Shown here: in pieces, positions 56,823 to 64,000 of the stretch
Layout: each line of letters opens with the position of its first letter
Position numbering within the stretch: position 1 is the first letter of the stretch
NCBI RefSeq assembly: GCF_900129905.1
Contig: NZ_FQXG01000008.1
Coordinates: forward strand, 236,420 to 300,419
DNA length: 64,000 nt
Reading direction: 5' to 3'
Source: Ferrimonas marina
GTDB taxonomy: Bacteria > Pseudomonadota > Gammaproteobacteria > Enterobacterales > Shewanellaceae
Position numbers and translations under genes: made by a program
The notes under the pieces: generated by a model
What the model was told of the DNA's origin: nothing
What the model saw: only the letters and a program-made list of their open reading frames with translations
Databases searched by the model: none

Positions 56823-57830
56823 ATGAAAGCGGTAGAGCGGATCAACGGCAGCGAAATATCCGATCTGGATGCGCTGATCCAGTCGCGGACCAGCCCCCTG
56901 GTGCTGGAGGGCTACTGCCGCCACTGGCCCCTGGTCCAGGCCGGCCTGAACTCAGACCGGGCAGCGATGGATTACCTGCTGACCCACTACACAGGCCAGC
57001 CCATCACCGCCTACCGTCTGGCCCCGGAGCATCGTGGTCGGGTGTTCTATAACGACAGCGTCGATGGCTTTAACTACGAGGCCGGTCACCTGACCTTGGG
57101 CCAGCTGTTGTCCGCCCTGGCGGCAGAGATGGAAAAGTCGGAGCCCTGTGGGATCTACATGGGCTCCACCAACCTGGCTCAGTGGTTCCCCACCATGGTG
57201 GCAGAGCACAGCCTCAATCCTGGGGGTGTCAATCCGGTCGGCAACCTGTGGCTGGGCAACCAGACCCGGGTGGCGGCCCACTACGACTTTCCCCAGAACC
57301 TGGCTTGCAACCTGGTGGGGGAGCGGGTCTTCACCTTGTTCCCTCCGGAGCAGGTGGACAACCTCTACGTCGGACCCTTGGAGTTTGCCCCCGGTGGCCA
57401 GGCGATCAGCATGGTGGAGCTGGCCAATCCGGATCTTGAACGCTTCCCCCGCTTCGCCGAAGCGCTGGCGGTGGCTTCCGAGGCGGTGCTGGCCCCGGGG
57501 GACGTCTTGTATCTGCCCAGTATGTGGTGGCATCACGTCGAGGGGCGGGCGCCACTGAATGTGTTGTTGACCCATTGGTGGCGGGATACCCCAGGCTACC
57601 TGGGGCGGCCGGAAAACGCCTTACAGCACGCCATCTTGGCCCTGCGTAACCTGCCGGCGGAGCAGCGTCAGGCTTGGAAGGCGCAGTTTGAGCATTACGT
57701 GTTTGATCATGATGGCAGCGCGCCGGCCCATCTGCCGGAAGCGTCTCAGGGGATGCTGCGCATGCCGATGGATCCGCCCAGCGCCCAGCAGGTCAAAGCG
57801 GATCTGTTACACAAGTTAAAACGACAATAG
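56823..57830 (+). CDS. Cupin_8/JmjC-type 2-oxoglutarate oxygenase-like protein
   Basis: Length is 335 aa from ATG 56823 (GGAGG ahead); a GTG at 56820 is in frame just before it. The iron ligands are visible: HxD as His153-Asp155 in AAHYDFPQN, and a distal His at 237 or 238 in MWWHHVE. The family resembles FIH-type protein hydroxylases, which act on side chains of proteins. It lies between SapC and the second halogenase, so it could hydroxylate the same substrate they handle (inference). Confidence 0.88.
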   Translation: MKAVERINGSEISDLDALIQSRTSPLVLEGYCRHWPLVQAGLNSDRAAMDYLLTHYTGQPITAYRLAPEHRGRVFYNDSVDGFNYEAGHLTLGQLLSALAAEMEKSEPCGIYMGSTNLAQWFPTMVAEHSLNPGGVNPVGNLWLGNQTRVAAHYDFPQNLACNLVGERVFTLFPPEQVDNLYVGPLEFAPGGQAISMVELANPDLERFPRFAEALAVASEAVLAPGDVLYLPSMWWHHVEGRAPLNVLLTHWWRDTPGYLGRPENALQHAILALRNLPAEQRQAWKAQFEHYVFDHDGSAPAHLPEASQGMLRMPMDPPSAQQVKADLLHKLKRQ

Positions 57831-57870
57831 CGACCCAAGCCGGGCGCTGTAGGACAGGGAGAGAAGTCTT

Positions 57871-59364
57871 ATGAACCAGCCACCGATGCGCGTTGTGGTG
57901 GCCGGCGGGGGTACCGCCGGCTGGATGACCGCCGCGGCCTTGGCCAAGTTGATGGGGAAGCGCCTGGATGTGGTGCTGGTGGAGTCGGATCAGATCGGCA
58001 CCGTTGGGGTGGGGGAGGCGACGATCCCCACGCTGCACATCTACCATCGCTTGCTGGGCCTGAAGGAACAGGATGTGATGGCCGCCACCAACGCCACCTT
58101 CAAACTGGGGATCCAGTTTGAGAACTGGCGGGTGCAAAACGAAAGCTACCTGCACTCCTTTGGCTTCTTGGGTAAAGAATGCTGGGCCTGTGGTTTCCAC
58201 CATTTTTGGCAAAAGGGCAAGGCGCTTGGCATGGTCAGCGAGATCGGCGACTACTGCACCGAGCACCTGGCCGCCCGGGAAGGGCGCTTTGCCGTGTTGC
58301 CCAACCAGGATTACAACCACGCCTACCATATGGATGCCACCCTCTATGCCAAGTTCCTGCGTAAGCTGGCAGAGCAGCATGGTGCCCGCCGCATTGAGGG
58401 TAAGATTGAGTCTGTGACTCAGTGTGCTGAAAGCGGTGATATCCAGGCGCTGGTGCTGGAGAACGGCGAGCGTATCGACGGGGATCTGTTCATCGACTGC
58501 ACCGGCTTCCGTGCCCTGCTGATTGAGCAAACCCTCAACACCGGCTACGACGACTGGTCGCATTGGCTGCCCTGTGACCGGGCCATCGCGGTGCAAACCA
58601 AATCCGTCAGCAACCCGCCGGCCTACACCCGCTCCATCGCGCACGCCTCCGGCTGGCAATGGCGCATCCCGCTGCAAAGCCGGGTGGGCAATGGCATGGT
58701 GTATTGCAGCAAGTACTGGAGCGACGAGGAGGCCAAGGCCACCTTGCTGGCCAACCTAGAAGGCGAGCTGCTTAATGAGCCGCGGGTGATCCAGTTCCGC
58801 ACCGGCACCCGGCGTCAGCACTGGAATCGCAACTGCATCGCCATCGGCCTGGCCAGTGGCTTCCTGGAGCCGTTGGAGTCCACCAGCATCCACCTGATCC
58901 AGCGCAGTATCATCCGTTTAATGCAACTGTTGCCCAGTGGCGGCAGCTACGAGGCGGAGCGCAACGAGTTCAACAGCCAGACCCTGGAGGAGATGGCCAA
59001 TATCCGTGACTTCATTGTGCTGCACTACAAGGCCACCGAGCGGGACGACAGCCCATTCTGGCAGCACTGCAAGCGGATGCCGGTACCCGAGAGTTTGGCC
59101 CACCGCATGAACATGTTTGAGGAGGCCGGCAAGGTGTTCAAGCATGGCCCGGACCTGTTTGGTGAAACCTCCTGGGTGCAGGTGATGATGGGGCAGGGGA
59201 TTGAGCCAAAATCTTACCATCCCATCGTGGATATGATGTCCGATCACGAGTTGGAGGGCTTTTTGGGAGGGATCAAGGGCCGGGTCACCAAGAAGGTCTC
59301 CTCTTTGCCGCCCCATTTTGACTTCGTTGCCCATTATTGCCCGGCTAAACCTCAGGAGTCATAG
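57871..59364 (+). CDS. Flavin-dependent tryptophan halogenase family protein (2)
   Basis: Length is 497 aa. The FAD loop is GGGTAGWM (12-19), catalytic Lys is Lys78 (NATFKLG), WxWxIP is intact as GWQWRIPL (261-268), and the acid Glu336 lies in LEPLESTSI. It is closer to the PrnA-type consensus than the first copy. No signal peptide. It lies 41 bases after the JmjC gene and 3 bases before the DUF6445 gene. Two different halogenases in one operon suggest two positions or two substrates. Confidence 0.92.
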   Translation: MNQPPMRVVVAGGGTAGWMTAAALAKLMGKRLDVVLVESDQIGTVGVGEATIPTLHIYHRLLGLKEQDVMAATNATFKLGIQFENWRVQNESYLHSFGFLGKECWACGFHHFWQKGKALGMVSEIGDYCTEHLAAREGRFAVLPNQDYNHAYHMDATLYAKFLRKLAEQHGARRIEGKIESVTQCAESGDIQALVLENGERIDGDLFIDCTGFRALLIEQTLNTGYDDWSHWLPCDRAIAVQTKSVSNPPAYTRSIAHASGWQWRIPLQSRVGNGMVYCSKYWSDEEAKATLLANLEGELLNEPRVIQFRTGTRRQHWNRNCIAIGLASGFLEPLESTSIHLIQRSIIRLMQLLPSGGSYEAERNEFNSQTLEEMANIRDFIVLHYKATERDDSPFWQHCKRMPVPESLAHRMNMFEEAGKVFKHGPDLFGETSWVQVMMGQGIEPKSYHPIVDMMSDHELEGFLGGIKGRVTKKVSSLPPHFDFVAHYCPAKPQES

Positions 59365-59366
59365 CG

Positions 59367-60092
59367 ATGTTGAGCACACCGCATCAGGCTCCCTTTGCCT
59401 TGAATCGACAGAGCGAGCCACAGATACGGCGCATCGGTCTGGAGCAAACACCGGTGATCCAGATCGATGACTTTTTAATGGATCTGGAGCCGTTGCGACA
59501 GGCAGCAGAGCGAGCCAGCTTTGAGCCGGACCCGCAGACTTACTATCCGGGGATCCGTGCGCCGCTGCCAAAAGCGTACGTAGTGGATACGGTGCAGTAC
59601 CTGATCCCGTTGCTGCAGCGGGTTTATGGGATCCCGAGACAAGCCAGGATGCAGCCCCGGGGGTTTTGTTTCTCCTTGATTACTCAAGCGCCAGAATCCC
59701 TTAAGCCGCTTCAGTGCCTGCCCCACTTTGACACACCGGATCGGTTTCACTTTGCCATCTTGCATTACCTGAATGCACCGCCCCATGGCGATACCCTGTT
59801 CTTTCGTCATCGGGCATCGACATTCGAACGGGTTGGCCAGGAGCGGATGGATGATTATTTTGACCAGGGGCGCGATGCCCTGGCCGAGGTGAAGGCGAAT
59901 GAGCCTGGCTATCGTACCGGCAGTGACAGGCATTATGACTGTTATGACAGGGTCAGTTACCGGGCGAACCGGCTGGCAATCTACCCCGGCAATCTGTTGC
60001 ACTCCACTGCGGTGATGGCTGAGCAGGACATTGACCCTTCACCGAGCAGCGGGCGCCTGACGGCGAATCTGTTCATCTCGTTTCAGGTGTAA
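59367..60092 (+). CDS. DUF6445 family, 2OG-Fe(II)-oxygenase-like protein
   Basis: Length is 241 aa. The likely iron site is His120-x-Asp122 in LPHFDTPD, with a distal His near 213 in LLHSTAV, arranged as in prolyl-hydroxylase-like enzymes. It starts two bases after the second halogenase stop, with CAGGAG ahead, and ends the operon at a strong terminator. The substrate is unknown. Family members are usually found with tryptophan halogenase/SapC genes. Confidence 0.8.
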   Translation: MLSTPHQAPFALNRQSEPQIRRIGLEQTPVIQIDDFLMDLEPLRQAAERASFEPDPQTYYPGIRAPLPKAYVVDTVQYLIPLLQRVYGIPRQARMQPRGFCFSLITQAPESLKPLQCLPHFDTPDRFHFAILHYLNAPPHGDTLFFRHRASTFERVGQERMDDYFDQGRDALAEVKANEPGYRTGSDRHYDCYDRVSYRANRLAIYPGNLLHSTAVMAEQDIDPSPSSGRLTANLFISFQV

Positions 60093-60094
60093 GA

Positions 60095-60126
60095 CAAAAA
60101 AAAGAGGCCCTAAGGCCTCTTTTTTT
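60095..60126. terminator. Bidirectional terminator between DUF6445 and metQ
   Basis: AAAAAGAGGCC and GGCCTCTTTTTTT form a stem with a short CTAA loop. It serves the convergent halogenase operon and metNIQ. Confidence 0.93.
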
Positions 60127-60138
60127 GATGCGGATGGC

Positions 60139-60933
60139 TTACCAGCCTTTGACGATGTTGCCGTCAAACAGCTCGTTGGCCTTGGTGTGCACCTCTTCGC
60201 TCTGGTACGCCTCGATGAACTGGGCAATACGCTCGTCATCCTGGTTGTTGCTGCGTGCCACGATCAGGTTTACGTACGGGCTGTCCTTGTCTTCCACGAA
60301 CAGGCCATTGCTCTCCAGGGTCAGGCCGGCTTGGCCTGCGAAGGTGTTGTTGATCACCGCGAAGCTCACGTCCTGCAGGGCACGGGGCAGTTGAGCCGCT
60401 TCCAGTTCCAGGATCTCCAGGTTCTTCGGGTTTTCTACCACGTCACGCGGGGTCGCGGCGATGCCCACGCCCTCTTTCAGGGTCAGCAGGCCCTGGGATT
60501 CCAGCAGTACCAGGGAGCGGCCCAGGTTGGTCGGATCGTTGGGCAGGGCCACCTTGGCGCCGTCTGCCAGCTCACTCAGATCGCTGATGCTGCTGGAGTA
60601 GGCGGCGATGGGGTAAACGAAGGTGTTGGCGACCGCCACCAGGTCGTAACCACGGGCTTCTACCTGGCCGTCCAGGTAGGGACGATGCTGGAAAGCGTTG
60701 ATGTCGATGCTTCCATCGTTGAGCGCGGCGTTCGGGGTCACGTAGTCGGTGAACGGCACGATCTCTACATCCAGGTCAAACTTGGCCTTGGCCAGCTTAG
60801 CGGCCACTTCGGCAACCTGGGCTTCCGGGCCCGCCATGGCACCCAGCTTCAGGGTGTTGGAGTCGCTACCACCACAGGCGGTCAGGGCCAGCAGGGAGGC
60901 CGCGGCAAACAGGGATTGGATGGTCTTCTTCAT
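60139..60933 (-). CDS. metQ: Methionine-binding lipoprotein MetQ
   Basis: MetQ is a solute-binding component of the methionine ABC importer, attached to the membrane by a lipid. Length is 264 aa. The lipobox is LTACGG (Cys about 20). NlpA-family blocks are VEIVPFTDYVTPNAALNDGS, DINAFQHRPYLD and VALPNDPTNLGRSL. It is the third gene of metNIQ and starts 34 bases after metI. Confidence 0.95.
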   Translation of the reverse strand: MKKTIQSLFAAASLLALTACGGSDSNTLKLGAMAGPEAQVAEVAAKLAKAKFDLDVEIVPFTDYVTPNAALNDGSIDINAFQHRPYLDGQVEARGYDLVAVANTFVYPIAAYSSSISDLSELADGAKVALPNDPTNLGRSLVLLESQGLLTLKEGVGIAATPRDVVENPKNLEILELEAAQLPRALQDVSFAVINNTFAGQAGLTLESNGLFVEDKDSPYVNLIVARSNNQDDERIAQFIEAYQSEEVHTKANELFDGNIVKGW

Positions 60934-60966
60934 GACTTGTTCCTTCTCGTTATTTGTTCTTGTTGA

Positions 60967-61620
60967 TTAGCGGTGGTCGATGCGACGTACCAGTGCATCG
61001 CCCAGGGATTGGATCAGTTGTACCAGCACCAGCAGGATGACGATGGTAGCCAGCATCACGTCGAGTTCAAAGCGGTAGTAGCCATAGCGGATCCCCACGT
61101 CGCCCAGACCGCCGCCACCGACCGCACCGGCCATGGCGGAGTAGCTTACCAGGGTGACCAGGGTGATGGTGATGCTGTTAACGATGCCAGGCAGGGCCTC
61201 AGGGATCAGCACCTTCTGAATGATCTGGCGCGGTGAAGCGCCCATGGTTTCTGCCGCCTCCACCAGACCGGCAGGCACCTCCATCAGCGCTCCCTCAATC
61301 AGACGGGCGATAAAGGGGATGGCACCCACGGTCAGCGGCACAACAGCGGCCATAGTGCCGATGCTGGTGCCAACGACCATGCGGGTGAACGGGATGATGG
61401 CCACCAGCAGGATGATAAAGGGCACGGAGCGACCGGCATTGACGATGACGCCCAGGATGCGGTTGATGGTGAGATTCTCCATCAGCTGACCGGCCTTGGT
61501 CAGGTGCAGGATGACACCCAGGGGGATCCCCAGCAGCGCGGCGATCAAGCCAGAGAGAAAGACCATCTGCAGGGTCTGCACGGTGGCGCCCCACAGCAGC
61601 GGGATCAGATCACTGGACAT
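60967..61620 (-). CDS. metI: Methionine ABC transporter permease MetI
   Basis: The 217-aa inner-membrane protein has five helices. The EAA-type cytoplasmic loop is [22 protein letters not shown] (shortened: [12 protein letters not shown]), about 120-140. It overlaps metN by 11 bases and precedes metQ. Confidence 0.95.
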   Translation of the reverse strand: MSSDLIPLLWGATVQTLQMVFLSGLIAALLGIPLGVILHLTKAGQLMENLTINRILGVIVNAGRSVPFIILLVAIIPFTRMVVGTSIGTMAAVVPLTVGAIPFIARLIEGALMEVPAGLVEAAETMGASPRQIIQKVLIPEALPGIVNSITITLVTLVSYSAMAGAVGGGGLGDVGIRYGYYRFELDVMLATIVILLVLVQLIQSLGDALVRRIDHR

Positions 61621-62644
61621 AGCCGAGCACCTCTACATCAATGTTGTGTTCTACCAAGAAGGTCTTGGCTTCTTCAATGCCGCGTTCGTTACCCATCAGC
61701 TCGGCCAGCATCAGGCCAAACTTGGTACCGCCGACATACTCCATCTGTGCGCTGAGGATGCTGATGTCGATACCAAAGCGCTTGGCCGCCTGGGTAATCA
61801 CCGGAGCATCCACACTGTCGCCACGGAAGCTGAGGCGAAGAAGGGGCTTACCATTCTCTCCGGGCTCTTCGGTCAGCGCCTGACGGAAGCTCTCCGGCAG
61901 ATCCAGATGCAAGGTGGAAGCGATAAAGCGGCGGGCCAGCTCGGTGCGGGCGTTGGCGAAGAAGGGCCCAACCTCGCCCTGCTCAATCAAACGGCCACCA
62001 TCGATGATGGCGACCCGATCACAGATCTGCTTAACCACTTCCATCTCATGGGTGATCAGCAGGATGGTCAGACCCAGTCGTTGGTTGATGGTCTTGAGCA
62101 GCGCCAGAATGGACTTGGTGGTCTCCGGGTCCAGTGCAGAGGTGGCTTCGTCACACAACAGCACCTTGGGGTCGTTGGCCAGGGCACGGGCGATCGCCAC
62201 GCGCTGTTTCTGGCCGCCAGACAGGTTCGCCGGGTAGGCGTCGACCTTCTCTGCCAGGCCCACCAGATTGAGCAGTTCCTTAACCTTGCGCTCGATCTCC
62301 GCTTTGTCCTCACCCGCCAACTCCAGCGGCAGCGCCACGTTACCGAACACGGTACGGGAGGCGAGCAGATTGAAGTGCTGGAAGATCATGGCGATCTGTT
62401 GGCGCTGACGACGCAGCTCCTTGGCGGGCAGGGTGGTCAGGTCGACGCCATCGATCAGCACCTGGCCACCGTCGGGACGCTCCAGCAGGTTGACGCAACG
62501 GATCAGGGTACTTTTACCGGCGCCGGAGCTGCCGATAATGCCGAAGATGCTGCCCTGGGGCACATGCAGATCCGTGGGCTTCAGCGCCGCGATGATCTGG
62601 TCCTTCTGGCGAAAGGATTTATGGATGGCTTGCAGTGTGATCAT
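61610..62644 (-). CDS. metN: Methionine ABC transporter ATP-binding protein MetN
   Basis: Length is 344 aa. Walker A is GSSGAGKST (38-46), the ABC signature LSGGQKQR (about 141-148), and Walker [16 protein letters not shown]-terminal NIL/ACT-like domain (about 265-340) is the site of methionine feedback inhibition in relatives. It is the first gene of the operon, preceded by a MetJ-type operator. Confidence 0.96.
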   Translation of the reverse strand: MITLQAIHKSFRQKDQIIAALKPTDLHVPQGSIFGIIGSSGAGKSTLIRCVNLLERPDGGQVLIDGVDLTTLPAKELRRQRQQIAMIFQHFNLLASRTVFGNVALPLELAGEDKAEIERKVKELLNLVGLAEKVDAYPANLSGGQKQRVAIARALANDPKVLLCDEATSALDPETTKSILALLKTINQRLGLTILLITHEMEVVKQICDRVAIIDGGRLIEQGEVGPFFANARTELARRFIASTLHLDLPESFRQALTEEPGENGKPLLRLSFRGDSVDAPVITQAAKRFGIDISILSAQMEYVGGTKFGLMLAELMGNERGIEEAKTFLVEHNIDVEVLGYVQ

Positions 62645-62727
62645 TGGATGATCGCCCTTGTTATTCTGGTTGGCGCCGGCCTCGGCGTGTGGGGGCAGTT
62701 TAAGTAGCCGTCCAGAAGTCTGTCAAC

Positions 62728-62759
62728 GGACATTTAGACATTTAGCCGTCTAAATGTGA
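62728..62759 (-). promoter_or_regulatory. MetJ operator: four tandem met boxes
   Basis: Read on the plus strand, four abutting 8-mers are GGACATTT, AGACATTT, AGCCGTCT and AAATGTGA, related to the met box AGACGTCT and to its half-sites. They lie about 85 bases upstream of metN, so methionine repressor with S-adenosylmethionine should shut off the importer. A further AGAAGTCT is near (62714-62721) but out of register. Confidence 0.85.
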
Positions 62760-62865
62760 TTGTTGCCGAACTTTTCACCAGATTTCGTTGTTCTTGCCAG
62801 TTTGCCAATGGCGGGGGGAAAGGGGATACTTTGCCGCCTTATTACAGAGACACTATGGAGACACC

Positions 62866-63423
62866 ATGAGAAAGACGGTTTTCTTAGACCGGGATGGCGT
62901 GATCAACATCGATCACGGCTATGTACACACACCGGAGCAGTTTGAGTTTGTACCCGGTGTGTTGGAGGCGTGCCATCGCCTGGTCGAAGCCGGCTTTCAA
63001 TTGATCGTGGTGACCAACCAGTCGGGCATTGCTCGTGGCTATTACGACGAGGCCCAGTTCGCCAAGCTGACCGAATGGATGCAAGCGCAGTTCGCCCAGG
63101 CCGGCGCGCCCTTAACGGCGGTCTATTACTGCCCTCATCATCCTGAGAAAGGGATTGCCCCTTATGTCACCGCCTGTGATTGCCGTAAGCCCGAGCCGGG
63201 CATGCTGCTGCGCGGCAAAGCGGAGCACCAGGCCGATATGGCACAAAGCTATATGGTTGGTGATAAAGCCGACGACATGACCGCCGGCAAATCCGCTGGG
63301 GTTAAAGCCAAGATCCTGGTGGAATCCGGTAAAAGCGTGACCGAGCGGGGCATCGCCCTGGCTGACCAGGTTTGCCCGGCATTGCCACAAGCGGTGGAGT
63401 GGATCCTTTCCCAGGACGATTAA
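62866..63423 (+). CDS. gmhB: D-glycero-beta-D-manno-heptose 1,7-bisphosphate 7-phosphatase
   Basis: GmhB removes the 7-phosphate of the heptose bisphosphate in lipopolysaccharide core synthesis. From ATG 62866 (GGAG ahead) it has 185 aa. It is a HAD phosphatase: FLDRDGVIN (Asp8/Asp10), VVTNQSGIARG, a zinc-binding CPHHPEK...CDCRKPEPG loop, and VGDKADDM. metN is divergent. In many gammaproteobacteria gmhB sits just upstream of an rRNA operon next to metNIQ, exactly as here. Confidence 0.95.
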   Translation: MRKTVFLDRDGVINIDHGYVHTPEQFEFVPGVLEACHRLVEAGFQLIVVTNQSGIARGYYDEAQFAKLTEWMQAQFAQAGAPLTAVYYCPHHPEKGIAPYVTACDCRKPEPGMLLRGKAEHQADMAQSYMVGDKADDMTAGKSAGVKAKILVESGKSVTERGIALADQVCPALPQAVEWILSQDD

Positions 63424-63518
63424 TCGCCTGGGGAAGGGGGAAACAGGGCGGATTCGCCGGCTTTTGCGTCACACAGCGTGAATCCTGACCAGTCGTTCGA
63501 ATTCATTGAAATTGGCGC

Positions 63519-63546
63519 TTGCCATCGGCAAACACCGCCCTATAAT
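63519..63546 (+). promoter_or_regulatory. rRNA operon promoter P1
   Basis: TTGCCA (63519-63524), 16 bases, perfect TATAAT (63541-63546). A GC-rich discriminator (GCGCTCCC) follows, as in growth-rate/ppGpp-controlled rrn promoters. Sequence upstream is moderately A/T-rich (possible UP element). Confidence 0.85.
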
Positions 63547-63665
63547 GCGCTCCCTGTCGACGGGGCACGGTGACTCACTCAGTGAGGACAGCAGCCCACG
63601 AACATTGGGCGAAAGGCTTGGTTGTTCAAAATGTCGACGGTCGAACGGCCTCGTTGAAAAACGGC

Positions 63666-63693
63666 TTGACGACTGGAGGAGATTCACTAGAAT
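63666..63693 (+). promoter_or_regulatory. rRNA operon promoter P2
   Basis: TTGACG (63666-63671), 16 bases, TAGAAT (63688-63693), about 147 bases after P1. The tandem P1/P2 arrangement is usual for rrn operons. Confidence 0.75.
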
Positions 63694-63702
63694 GTGCCTC
63701 CT

Positions 63703-63732
63703 GCTTCGGCAACGAAGCAACGCTCTTTAACA
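63703..63732 (+). promoter_or_regulatory. rrn antitermination region (boxB-like hairpin and boxA)
   Basis: GCTTCG-GCAA-CGAAGC (63703-63718) forms a small hairpin, directly followed by CGCTCTTTAACA (63721-63732), one base off the boxA consensus TGCTCTTTAACA. It binds NusB/NusE in relatives to prevent early rho termination of rRNA. Confidence 0.85.
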
Positions 63733-63821
63733 ATTTGTCAGACAATCTGTGTGGGCACTCACGCAGGATTGAGAAATCATCATTTTCTCGATGCTACTGA
63801 GTGACTGCACAACATGCAGAG

Positions 63822-63891
63822 TAATTTGGTCTTCGGACTAAATTATCAATTCAGTATTCATTGAGTACGTCTTGCTCTTCGGAGCAGGACG
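63822..63891 (+). promoter_or_regulatory. Two UUCG hairpins in the 16S leader
   Basis: TAATTTGGTC-TTCG-GACTAAATTA (63822-63845) and CGTCTTGCTC-TTCG-GAGCAGGACG (63868-63891) are 10-bp stems with UUCG loops, just before the mature 16S end. They probably aid folding or processing of the precursor. Confidence 0.7.
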
Positions 63892-63907
63892 CTAAATCAA
63901 AATCTTT

Positions 63908-64000
63908 AATTGAAGAGTTTGATCATGGCTCAGATTGAACGCTGGCGGCAGGCCTAACACATGCAAGTCGAGCGGCAGCGACAACATTGAACCTTCGGGG
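63908..64000 (+). rRNA. rrs: 16S ribosomal RNA (5' end, cut by window edge)
   Basis: TTGAAGAGTTTGATCATGGC and the following CTCAGATTGAACGCTGG are the universal 5' end of bacterial 16S rRNA. The variable stretch GGCAGCGACAACATTGAACC then begins V1. The exact mature end (near 63907-63908) is by comparison with E. coli. The gene runs beyond the window. Confidence 0.98.

Overview
The window is a high-GC gammaproteobacterial chromosome segment. Housekeeping genes are in Alteromonadales style: ptsHI-crr, cysK, cysZ-smc-zipA-ligA, dapE, metNIQ and gmhB just ahead of an rRNA operon. The 16S start, the GC-rich codon use and the gene order suggest a Ferrimonas/Shewanella-like marine bacterium. The genus is an inference, since only about 93 bases of 16S are visible.

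Layout. 0-12.8 kb: end of an unknown operon, M15 peptidase/dapE/ArsC-like genes, an FMN riboswitch driving a RibN-type riboflavin importer, the PTS genes, a chemoreceptor and cysK. A BshA-type glycosyltransferase follows, translationally coupled to an unusual symporter/solute-binding fusion. 12.8-18.2 kb: a carbonic anhydrase and then an accessory patch. The patch holds two colinear paralogues that join a two-helix membrane segment to a ribosome-modulation-factor-like C-terminus, an XRE regulator with membrane helices, a superinfection-immunity-like small protein, four copies of a short GGGGTCAGAGTGG-type repeat, and orphan integron cassettes with a recognisable attC. 18.2-43.6 kb: mostly core genes, namely an FMO, cysZ, smc, zipA, ligA, a SufR-like regulator opposite a SIMPL protein, a DUF4212/acetate-type symporter followed by a DUF294 signalling protein and an epsilon-like exonuclease, a GlxA regulator opposite an isochorismatase-like hydrolase, a FabH-type synthase, a GntR regulator, a hexose-6-P mutarotase and an M48 protease/LemA pair.

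43.7-60.1 kb is the most coherent accessory system: a beta-glucoside/beta-glucan utilisation locus. A GH3 lipoprotein gene diverges from a GH1 beta-glucosidase, a GPH sugar:cation symporter and a LacI-type repressor. A large TonB-dependent receptor follows, then a five-gene operon: flavin-dependent tryptophan halogenase, SapC, JmjC/cupin_8 protein, a second halogenase and a DUF6445-like oxygenase. A palindrome of the form ATGwAAGCGsTTTCAy lies 1-2 bases after the -10 element of three promoters (GH1, TonB receptor, halogenase operon). This suggests one repressor controls sugar breakdown, outer-membrane uptake and the halogenase/oxygenase genes.

60.1-64 kb: metNIQ with tandem MetJ boxes, gmhB, and the promoters, antitermination box, leader hairpins and first bases of a 16S rRNA gene.

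Many start codons were moved inward from the longest reading frame because a purine-rich ribosome-binding site and the family alignment support the inner ATG/GTG. No tRNA gene, CRISPR array, intact insertion sequence or prophage was seen.
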